A stretch of DNA of 18,264 nucleotides from NCBI GenBank assembly GCA_045593265.1, contig JAZNWH010000095.1, forward strand, positions 1 through 18,264. Reading direction: 5' to 3'. Positions 1-5,093 of the stretch are shown piece after piece (the first letter of the stretch is position 1; the number at the start of each line of letters is the position of its first letter). The position numbers and the translations under genes are program-made. Under the pieces are notes generated by a model that was given only the letters and a program-made list of their open reading frames with translations, searched no databases and was not told the DNA's origin. The DNA comes from RGIG8497 sp045593265 (GTDB lineage: Bacteria; Bacillota; Clostridia; RGIG6154).

Positions 1-34
1 GACGAAACCTTGCTTCTGATGTTAAAATACTCAT
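1..34 (-). CDS. N-terminal start of a gene running off the left edge
   Basis: Only eleven codons lie inside the window. They read MSILTSEARFR from an ATG at 34-32 on the minus strand. An AAGGAGA ribosome site at 50-44 lies nine bases upstream, which is what makes this more than a chance ORF. From memory, short N-termini with an 'EARFRQ'-like run occur in helix-turn-helix transposases of gut Clostridia, but eleven residues cannot settle this. The product is best left unknown. Confidence 0.4.
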   Translation of the reverse strand, partial: MSILTSEARFR

Positions 35-78
35 AGGAAAATGTCTCCTTTTTGATACATGTTTTTTTGGTCATTAAC

Positions 79-84
79 ATTATA
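79..84 (-). promoter_or_regulatory. Possible -10 box for the left-edge gene
   Basis: The minus strand reads TATAAT here, about 45 bases before the ATG of the left-edge gene and preceded by TG one base away (TGATATAAT). No good -35 box lies 16-18 bases upstream (GGAAAA at 107-102), so it would have to act as an extended -10 promoter. Confidence 0.3.
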
Positions 85-144
85 TCATATTTGGAGTTCA
101 TTTTCCTTTTTATTTGTCACCCATCAATTGTATCACAACATATG

Positions 145-173
145 TTGAAATTTTTTTCATGCTATGTTAAAAT
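145..173 (+). promoter_or_regulatory. Sigma-A promoter of the ymdB operon
   Basis: TTGAAA at 145-150 and TAAAAT at 168-173 are separated by exactly 17 bases. Transcription should begin near 180, just before the AAGGAG at 182-187. This rules out the upstream ATG at 164 as the ymdB start. Confidence 0.75.
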
Positions 174-196
174 ATCTTAGTAAGGAGATTATAAAG

Positions 197-964
197 ATGA
201 ATATTTTGTTTGTAGGCGATGTAGTAGGCAGACCTGGCAGAGACTATCTGACTGAAAATTTAGGAAGAATAAAAAAAGAAAATAATATTGATGTTTGTAT
301 ATGCAATGGTGAGAATTCGGCTCATGGAAACGGAGCTACAGCAGAAACTGCTTCTCAGATTTATCAGGCAGGAGCAGATATTATAACAATGGGAAACCAC
401 ACCTTTAAGCAGAATACCCAAAAGCTTTTTGACGAGTGTGGTTATGTAATTCGTCCAATTAATTATCCGTCCACTCTCCCCGGTGAGGGCAGTATTATAT
501 TCGATACAGGATATGCACGAATAGGTGTTATAAATGCTCAGGGGAGAATTTTTATGGATCCTCTTGACTCTCCTTTTACTGCGTGCAGAAAAGAGGTTGA
601 CCATTTAAAAAAAGATTGCGATATTATCATAATTGATTTTCATGCAGAAACTACAAGCGAAAAAGCAGCAATGGCACATTATCTTGATGGTGAAGTTACC
701 GCAGTTATAGGAACTCACACCCATGTCCAGACAGCAGATGAAACAATTTTACCAAAGGGAACTGCATTTATAAGTGATGTGGGAATGACGGGTGTTAAGG
801 ATTCTATTCTCGGAGTAGACAAACATATTATAGTTGACAGATTTGTAAATCTCACCAACAATAAATTTGTAATTGCTGAAGGCAAAGTTATGTTTAATGC
901 TGTTGTAATTGAAGCAGATGTCGAAACAAAAAAAGCTATCGCAATCAAAAGGATAAATTTCTGA
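197..964 (+). CDS. ymdB: YmdB-family metallophosphoesterase (TIGR00282)
   Basis: This 255-residue protein belongs to the YmdB/DR1281 family of dinuclear-metal phosphodiesterases. Bacillus subtilis YmdB hydrolyses 2',3'-cyclic nucleotides and influences biofilm and motility decisions. The metal-binding motifs are all visible: GDVVGRPGR with D8, NGEN at 37-40, GNH at 66-68, DFHAE at 147-151 and GTHTH at 172-176. Length is normal for the family. The start is set at the ATG at 197, which has AAGGAG nine bases upstream. The longer reading from 164 begins inside the promoter. In many Firmicutes ymdB follows rny, but rny is not seen here. The next gene starts 21 bases downstream, so co-transcription is likely. 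The family call is secure; the physiological role is inferred from B. subtilis. Confidence 0.95.
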   Translation: MNILFVGDVVGRPGRDYLTENLGRIKKENNIDVCICNGENSAHGNGATAETASQIYQAGADIITMGNHTFKQNTQKLFDECGYVIRPINYPSTLPGEGSIIFDTGYARIGVINAQGRIFMDPLDSPFTACRKEVDHLKKDCDIIIIDFHAETTSEKAAMAHYLDGEVTAVIGTHTHVQTADETILPKGTAFISDVGMTGVKDSILGVDKHIIVDRFVNLTNNKFVIAEGKVMFNAVVIEADVETKKAIAIKRINF

Positions 965-985
965 CAGAAAGGCACGTAAATTATT

Positions 986-2458
986 ATGAAACTAAAAAAA
1001 ACCATTATATGTTTTATGCTTACTTTTTGTTTGTTACTTTCATCTTGTGGGAAAAATAATGAAGACAATCAGGAAAATCCTGATTTCGGTGGAAGCATTG
1101 ACATATTTGCATATACTCCCGATACACTGAATCCTTTGCTTACGGTACACCAGACTAATGCGGCCGTCTTTTCCCTCTTATGCGACAGCCTTTTGAACCT
1201 TAATAACGATATGACGGTCTCATGTAATGTGGCTGAAAGCTTCAGCTGTAATGAAGATGGTTCTGTCTGGACATTTAACATAAAAAAAGGATATGTATTC
1301 AGTGATGGCAGTATTCTTACTGCCCAAAATGTCATAAATTCAATAGATATGCTTCGTTCGAGTCCTAAAAATATGTACTATCCGTTAATGACATATGTTA
1401 AATCATATCGTGCAGTTTCCGATTATGCAGTAGAGCTTACTCTTAAAATAAGAGGAAACACTTTTCTGTCCTATATGAACTTCCCTATTGTCAAAAGCAG
1501 AAGTGAAATTGTGGGCAGTGGACCTTATGTAGTAAAATCAGAAGATAAAGATAAAATTGTTTTAGAGGCAAGCGATACAAAAAAAACAAATATAAAAACT
1601 TTGAATGTCAATATTTATCCTAAAAATGATATGGAAGTCAATGCTTATATGTCAAACGAAACAGATGTAATCGACGCAGACTTTTACTCACTTGCCGAGC
1701 TTTCATCATCAGCAAGAAGCAATCAGACGGAATACATTTCTGATTATTTTACATTTTTGGGGTTTAACACTCAATCCGAAACTATGTCGGATATAAATAT
1801 CCGTAAAGCTGTAGCAAGCCTTATCAACAAAGAAGAAATTACTGAACAGGTTTTTGTAAACCATGCAAAAATCACCAATTCTCCCTTTAAGCCCGGTACA
1901 GTATATTCAAATCTTACAACAAATGACTACGAATACAATTTAAATAAAGCTGAAAAATTCCTTACTTCTTCCGAGATGAAATTTGAGGACATATCCTTTT
2001 CAATACTTGTAAATGAGGAGACCGTATGCAAAAAACAGGTTGCTGAGTTTATTGCAGGAAAACTTACCCAGGCAGGTATGAATGTTACTGTCAATGCAGT
2101 AAGCTTTGAAACGTATCTCCAAAAAATAAGAGATAAAGATTTTGTTGCCTTTATAGGTGAAATAAAAATGCCAAAGGAATATGATGTTTCCTTTATGTTC
2201 AGCACATCAGGAAATAATTTTGGTTATGTAAGAGAAGATTTTACATCAGCTCTTCACGGGTTTATATATGCTAAAACGCAGGACGATAAATTAATCCACT
2301 GTGAAAACATTCAAAAGATTTTACTTGAAGATGTTCCGTTAGTAAGCCTTTTCTACAGAAATAACACCCTTTTTACCGACTCAACAATAATGGGTGATTT
2401 CAATCCTTTGCAGGATAATATATATAATGGTATTACCAATTGGAAAATAAAGAATTAA
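986..2458 (+). CDS. ABC transporter substrate-binding lipoprotein (SBP_bac_5, peptide/nickel type)
   Basis: This 490-residue protein is an extracellular solute-binding protein of the OppA/DppA family. It opens with a lipoprotein signal: a KLKK basic start, a hydrophobic stretch, and a lipobox ending LLSSC with the lipidated cysteine at residue 21. The mature part starts with the family pattern GGSIDIFAYTPDTLNP, and the segment VWTFNIKKGYVFSDGS is the usual SBP_bac_5 signature. It should capture a peptide or similar ligand outside the membrane. No permease or ATPase gene is in the window, so it is an orphan here and the ligand cannot be inferred. It sits 21 bases after ymdB and 13 bases before the aroE-like gene, and probably shares their transcript. 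The ribosome site (AAAGG at 968-972) is rather far from the ATG. Confidence 0.9.
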   Translation: MKLKKTIICFMLTFCLLLSSCGKNNEDNQENPDFGGSIDIFAYTPDTLNPLLTVHQTNAAVFSLLCDSLLNLNNDMTVSCNVAESFSCNEDGSVWTFNIKKGYVFSDGSILTAQNVINSIDMLRSSPKNMYYPLMTYVKSYRAVSDYAVELTLKIRGNTFLSYMNFPIVKSRSEIVGSGPYVVKSEDKDKIVLEASDTKKTNIKTLNVNIYPKNDMEVNAYMSNETDVIDADFYSLAELSSSARSNQTEYISDYFTFLGFNTQSETMSDINIRKAVASLINKEEITEQVFVNHAKITNSPFKPGTVYSNLTTNDYEYNLNKAEKFLTSSEMKFEDISFSILVNEETVCKKQVAEFIAGKLTQAGMNVTVNAVSFETYLQKIRDKDFVAFIGEIKMPKEYDVSFMFSTSGNNFGYVREDFTSALHGFIYAKTQDDKLIHCENIQKILLEDVPLVSLFYRNNTLFTDSTIMGDFNPLQDNIYNGITNWKIKN

Positions 2459-2471
2459 GGAGCTGTTATAA

Positions 2472-3326
2472 ATGAAAAACTATCGCGAAAATTTTGTTGG
2501 TGTTTTTGGAGACCCTGTTGACGAAAATCCAACCGGAGCAATTGAGCAGGCAGGATTTGACTATCTCGGTATCCCTTTCCGATTCCTGACAATTAAAGTT
2601 AAAGAAGGCGACCTTGAGAATGCTGTTAAAGGTATGCGTGCCATGAATTTTTCAGGCATAGGTGTAACAATGCCTCATAAGCAGTCAATTATTAAGTATC
2701 TTGACGAAATATCAAGAGACGCTTCAATAATTGGTGCTGTAAACACAGTTTACTGGAAAGACGGCAAGCTTTTCGGCGAGAATGTGGATGGCAAAGGCTT
2801 TATGATGAGCTTAAAGGATAACAATATAGAAGCTGAAGATAAAAATATTGTTGTTTTAGGTGCAGGTGGTGCTGCAAGTGCTATTGCAGTTGAGCTTGCT
2901 TTGGCAGGTGCAAAAAATATTACTATTGTAAATATTGATGAGGCACAGGGAATGAGACTTGTTAATTCCATAAATGACAACACCGAAGCAAAAGCAGTTT
3001 TTGCTCTTTGGAAAGGTACATACACCATTCCTGAAAATACCGACATTTTAATAAACGCAACATCAATCGGATTTATTGACGGAAGTCAATGCCCTGACAT
3101 CGACTATAATTCCTACAAAAAAGATACTGTTGTATGTGATGTTATACCTAATAAAACAACTACTCTCTTCCTGGATAGGGCAAAGGAAAAAGGCTGCCAC
3201 ACAATCAACGGACTGAGTATGCTTGTAAATCAGGGAACACTTTGTTTTGAACTCTGGACAGGAGAAAAAGCGCCTCTTGAAGTTATGACAAACGCAGTAA
3301 AGAGAGAATTTAATATAACAGATTAA
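2472..3326 (+). CDS. aroE: Shikimate dehydrogenase family protein (AroE-like, atypical substrate site)
   Basis: The 284-residue protein has the AroE fold. Its N-terminal substrate domain carries TMPHK with the catalytic lysine at 70, AVNT at 89-92, and ENVDG with the catalytic aspartate at 106. These are followed by a Rossmann nucleotide-binding domain (GAGGAA, 130-135) and the C-terminal NGLSMLVNQG. Classical AroE reduces 3-dehydroshikimate with NADPH in aromatic amino-acid synthesis. The shikimate-binding SxS usually found in 'HSLSP' is here DENPTG at 17-22, with Asn and Thr where the two serines should be. That variant occurs in a subgroup of AroE homologues whose substrate is less certain. 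AAGGAG at 2457-2462 overlaps the stop of the preceding gene. No other aromatic-pathway gene is nearby, so the symbol is a family label. Confidence 0.8.
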   Translation: MKNYRENFVGVFGDPVDENPTGAIEQAGFDYLGIPFRFLTIKVKEGDLENAVKGMRAMNFSGIGVTMPHKQSIIKYLDEISRDASIIGAVNTVYWKDGKLFGENVDGKGFMMSLKDNNIEAEDKNIVVLGAGGAASAIAVELALAGAKNITIVNIDEAQGMRLVNSINDNTEAKAVFALWKGTYTIPENTDILINATSIGFIDGSQCPDIDYNSYKKDTVVCDVIPNKTTTLFLDRAKEKGCHTINGLSMLVNQGTLCFELWTGEKAPLEVMTNAVKREFNITD

Positions 3327-3339
3327 CATATAAAACAAT

Positions 3340-3385
3340 CAGCTCAGTCGGTTTCGCACCACATTGCAAAAAAGCACATACCCTG
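3340..3385 (+). repeat. tRNA-Thr 5'-half-like element, copy 1
   Basis: This stretch begins 14 bases after the aroE-like stop. It repeats 3744-3790 with one base of length difference in the A run. Read on the plus strand it contains AGCTCAGTCGGT and GCACCACATTG, which are the D-arm and 5' anticodon-stem sequences of the tRNA-Thr gene that lies on the other strand. The bases between them read TTC where the tRNA has AGA. It is therefore an inverted, altered copy of part of the tRNA followed by GCACATACCC, the left arm of the tRNA-Thr terminator. Confidence 0.85.
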
Positions 3386-3576
3386 TGATGTGGTTATTTT
3401 GTGCCGAAGGCACCCTCGTAAAAAGGTGGTAGCGACAGCAAGATGTCGCGAAGGCGCTTGCAACTAAGCAGTCATGCCGAGCGTGCCTTTTTACGAAAGA
3501 GGAGCAACAATAAAGCATATGAAAAGCACCCGTTTTTTCACGGGTACTTTGAATGTCGCGATATTTGTTGCGACGA
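3386..3576. repeat. Hairpin-rich non-coding segment A
   Basis: The segment is packed with inverted repeats: GTGCC/GGCAC with a GAA loop at 3401-3413; an 11-bp pair TCGTAAAAAGG (3416-3426) and CCTTTTTACGA (3486-3496); inside it GCGACA/TGTCGC at 3432-3449; and GTCGC/GCGAC near 3555-3574. Its base composition is less AT-rich than the surrounding genes. No ORF has a ribosome site. It separates the tRNA-like element from the tRNA-Thr fragment, which in the second copy are only 17 bases apart. Confidence 0.6.
3522..3550 (-). terminator. Terminator-like hairpin beside the tRNA-Thr fragment
   Basis: AAAGCACCCG and CGGGTACTTT form a stem with one mismatch around a T-rich loop. On the minus strand it lies 27 bases beyond the CCA end of the tRNA-Thr fragment, matching the position of the terminator behind the intact tRNA-Thr. 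The T tail on the minus strand is short. Confidence 0.5.
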
Positions 3577-3627
3577 TGGAGCTATTGACGAGAATCGAAC
3601 TCGTGACCTCCACACTACCAATGTGGT
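3577..3627 (-). pseudogene. Truncated tRNA-Thr (3' part only)
   Basis: These 51 bases are identical to the 3' part of the intact tRNA-Thr at 3808-3858. They run from the encoded CCA through the acceptor 3' strand, T arm, variable loop and the whole anticodon stem-loop with anticodon GGT. Identity stops in the D-stem region and the 5' part of the tRNA is absent, so this copy cannot fold as a tRNA. The arrangement (intact tRNA plus a duplicate of its 3' end on its downstream side) is what integration at a tRNA 3' end leaves, but only 180 bp separate the two copies and no integrase is present. Confidence 0.85.
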
Positions 3628-3743
3628 TTACTCTTGCGGTTCCCGACAAAAACTCCCTTAAGTCGTTTTTTGTCGACCGCTGCGCCTTTTCGTCCCTCAC
3701 TTATTCTGCCACCGGCAGCGTTCGGGCGAAAACTACCGACTAG
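3628..3743. repeat. Hairpin-rich non-coding segment B
   Basis: This segment abuts the break point of the truncated tRNA-Thr. A long imperfect stem-loop spans 3636-3680, with outer arms GCGGT/ACCGC and inner arms CGACAAAAA/TTTTTTGTCG. A TGCC/GGCA hairpin lies near 3707-3717. At its right end CTACCGACT (3733-3741) again matches tRNA-Thr D-loop sequence, and ACCGACT/AGTCGGT (3735-3756) forms a dyad with the neighbouring tRNA-like element. Confidence 0.6.
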
Positions 3744-3790
3744 CAGCTCAGTCGGTTTCGCACCACATTGCAAAAAAAGCACATACCCTG
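3744..3790 (+). repeat. tRNA-Thr 5'-half-like element, copy 2
   Basis: This is the second copy of the element at 3340-3385, with seven rather than six A residues. It lies directly behind the intact tRNA-Thr and its right end forms the left arm of that tRNA's terminator. On the minus strand it is the reverse complement of the tRNA-Thr D arm plus 5' anticodon stem, so a read-through transcript would carry a sequence able to pair with the tRNA's own 5' half. Confidence 0.85.
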
Positions 3791-3805
3791 ATGGGTATGT
3801 GCTTT
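3771..3805 (-). terminator. Intrinsic terminator of the tRNA-Asp/tRNA-Thr unit
   Basis: AAGCACATACCC and GGGTATGTGCTT form a 12-bp perfect stem with a four-base loop. On the minus strand it is followed by a T run of about seven and starts only a few bases after the tRNA CCA end. This is a strong rho-independent terminator. Confidence 0.9.
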
Positions 3806-3807
3806 TC

Positions 3808-3883
3808 TGGAGCTATTGACGAGAATCGAACTCGTGACCTCCACACTACCAATGTGGTGCTCTACCGACTGAGCTACAATAGC
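3808..3883 (-). tRNA. tRNA-Thr (anticodon GGT), CCA encoded
   Basis: The 76-base gene folds as a complete cloverleaf: acceptor GCTATTG/CAATAGC, D stem GCTC/GAGC, anticodon stem CCACA/TGTGG with loop TTGGTAG, T stem ACGAG/CTCGT with loop TTCGATT, discriminator T and an encoded CCA. Anticodon GGT reads ACC and ACU threonine codons. It is the second tRNA of a two-gene unit. Confidence 0.97.
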
Positions 3884-3994
3884 AAATAAAAAGCTGCTGA
3901 AACACGCTCGTGCTGACTCGCTTTCACACGTTCATATCTTAGCAGGCTTTCATTCTCCGGAGCATGATGGAACTCCGCTCTTGCATAATGCAAG
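3884..3994. repeat. Hairpin-rich spacer between the two tRNAs
   Basis: The spacer holds a large imperfect stem-loop with outer arms AGCTGCTG (3890-3897) and AGCAGGCT (3942-3949). At its right end is a perfect CTTGCA/TGCAAG hairpin (3980-3994) touching the CCA end of tRNA-Asp. They may be processing or pausing structures. No ORF is credible here. Confidence 0.5.
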
Positions 3995-4071
3995 TGGCGA
4001 CCCGGAAGAGACTCGAACTCTCGACCTCCTGCGTGACAGGCAGGCGTTCTAACCAACTGAACTACCGGGCC
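3995..4071 (-). tRNA. tRNA-Asp (anticodon GTC), CCA encoded
   Basis: The 77-base gene forms a full cloverleaf: acceptor GGCCCGG/CCGGGTC (one G-T pair), D stem GTTC/GAAC, anticodon stem CCTGC/GCAGG with loop CTGTCAC, T stem GAGAG/CTCTT region with TTCGAGT loop, discriminator G and CCA. The G discriminator and GTC anticodon both fit aspartate. It is the first tRNA of the unit, with a promoter about 12 bases upstream. Confidence 0.97.
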
Positions 4072-4089
4072 ATATTTGCCAACATTAGA

Positions 4090-4118
4090 ATTATATCATA
4101 AAACATTATATCTTGCAA
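4090..4118 (-). promoter_or_regulatory. Promoter of the tRNA-Asp/tRNA-Thr unit
   Basis: On the minus strand TTGCAA (4118-4113) and TATAAT (4095-4090) are spaced by 17 bases. Transcription should start near 4083, about 12 bases before tRNA-Asp, which suits a stable RNA gene. Confidence 0.8.
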
Positions 4119-4146
4119 GTATTTTTTTGAAAAAAGTTTAATTTTT

Positions 4147-5010
4147 TTAGATTTTCATATAACCCGGAGTTGGCGCTTTTATCATTAATGGTTCTTTTGT
4201 TACAGGGTGATTAAATTTAATCTCACTGCAATGGAGCATAAATTTTTCTTCTCCCTCTTGTTTTCCGTAAAGAAAATCATTTTTCAAAGGACATCCTATA
4301 TGTGAAAAGTGAACTCTTATCTGATGAGTTCTTCCTGTAAGAAGGTTTACTTTAATCAAAGCATTTTCTCCATTTTCTGCCAAAACCTCATATTGGGTAA
4401 TTGCTCTTTTCCCGTCATAGGCAACAATTCTTTTTATAATACTTTCCTGTTCTCTGCGTATAGGTGCATCAATCTCCCCTTTTGATATCTCAGGAACACC
4501 ATCTGTTATACAAAGATAAGTTTTTTTAAAAGTACCTTTTTGCATTTGCAGACTTAAATTATGACTTGCCTGAGGCGTTTTCGCAATTATAACAACACCT
4601 GTTGTATCACGGTCAAGACGGTTTACTGCCCTGAAAACAAAATTTTCATTCCTGTAGTAATACATAACTGCATTCCCAAGAGTATTGTCATAATTATTAA
4701 GGGATGGATGAACAGGCATATCCTGAGGCTTATTAACTGCCAAAATATCCTCATCCTCATATAAAATTTCAAGAGGCATCTCAACAGGTATTACGTTAGG
4801 AGACTTATTTTGAGGCATAGTGATTTTAAGCTCATCCCCAATTTTCACAACACCTCTTACAGTTACATGGTTGCCGTTTAATAAAATTCCGTCAGGGATT
4901 TGCTTTAATTTGGTAATAAGTCTTTTAGATAATTTAAAATAATTAACAAGAAGCCATCCTACAGTTTTATCAACTTGTTCATTGTTTACAATTAAAATTA
5001 ATTCTCTCAT
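4147..5010 (-). CDS. RluA-family 23S rRNA pseudouridine synthase
   Basis: The 287-residue protein converts specific uridines in rRNA to pseudouridine. An S4 RNA-binding domain occupies roughly residues 15-65 (SKRLITKLKQ, then GDELKI). The catalytic domain follows, with RLDRDTTG around the catalytic aspartate D133, and a C-terminal GRTHQIRVHFSHIG motif typical of the RluA/RluC/RluD group. Length is normal. The family does not fix the exact target position, so no symbol is given. No Shine-Dalgarno sequence precedes the ATG; the -10 box ends seven bases before it, so the mRNA is probably leaderless. The gene is divergent from the beta-helix gene and lies upstream of the tRNA promoter on the same strand. 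Confidence 0.93.
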   Translation of the reverse strand: MRELILIVNNEQVDKTVGWLLVNYFKLSKRLITKLKQIPDGILLNGNHVTVRGVVKIGDELKITMPQNKSPNVIPVEMPLEILYEDEDILAVNKPQDMPVHPSLNNYDNTLGNAVMYYYRNENFVFRAVNRLDRDTTGVVIIAKTPQASHNLSLQMQKGTFKKTYLCITDGVPEISKGEIDAPIRREQESIIKRIVAYDGKRAITQYEVLAENGENALIKVNLLTGRTHQIRVHFSHIGCPLKNDFLYGKQEGEEKFMLHCSEIKFNHPVTKEPLMIKAPTPGYMKI

Positions 5011-5016
5011 AGTTAT

Positions 5017-5045
5017 ATTTTAACAAATATATCTTGTAAATACAA
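5017..5045 (-). promoter_or_regulatory. Promoter of the pseudouridine synthase (leaderless start)
   Basis: The minus strand has TTGTAT (5045-5040), a 17-base spacer and TAAAAT (5022-5017). The expected +1 is at 5010, which is the A of the ATG. Its -35 box lies inside the spacer of the opposing promoter. Confidence 0.7.
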
Positions 5046-5062
5046 GTAATTTTTGTTATAAT
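5034..5062 (+). promoter_or_regulatory. Promoter of the beta-helix/maf/uppP operon
   Basis: TTGTAA (5034-5039), a 17-base spacer and TATAAT (5057-5062) predict a start near 5069 and a 25-base leader with AAAGGAG at 5079-5085. Its -35 abuts the opposing -35 within the palindrome CTTGTAAATACAAG (5033-5046). Confidence 0.8.
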
Positions 5063-5093
5063 TACTATAACATTTAAAAAAGGAGTATTTAAT

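Larger units (their letters stand above)
3327..3807. other. Gene-free region with tRNA-Thr-derived repeats and hairpins
   Basis: There is no credible protein gene over these 481 bases; the short ORFs present are made of tRNA fragments and inverted repeats and lack ribosome sites. From left to right it holds: a tRNA-like element (3340-3385), hairpin-rich DNA (3386-3576), a 51-bp copy of the 3' part of tRNA-Thr (3577-3627), more hairpin-rich DNA (3628-3743), a second tRNA-like element (3744-3790), and the terminator of the intact tRNA-Thr. Confidence 0.8.

Noticed and set aside
164..196. Upstream ATG extension of ymdB
   Set aside because: It lies before the predicted transcription start and overlaps the -10 box; the ATG at 197 has the proper AAGGAG.
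3443..3743. Overlapping plus-strand ORFs of 72 and 89 codons
   Set aside because: They run through inverted repeats and the tRNA-Thr fragment, lack ribosome sites, and look like no protein family.
3577..3743. tRNA-Thr interrupted by an intron
   Set aside because: The break is in the D-stem region rather than the anticodon loop, the 5' acceptor strand is missing, and only a D-loop scrap (CTACCGACT) follows the insert.
3340..3790. CRISPR or T-box reading of the repeated elements
   Set aside because: Only two copies are present 404 bp apart with no spacers array, and there is no T-box sequence or specifier stem before a coding region.
3980..3994. CTTGCA/TGCAAG palindrome as an attachment site
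   Set aside because: It is a short single palindrome next to the tRNA-Asp CCA end with no second copy or integrase.
3874..4056. 60-codon minus-strand ORF across the tRNA genes
   Set aside because: It is an antisense or same-strand shadow of the tRNA genes without a ribosome site.
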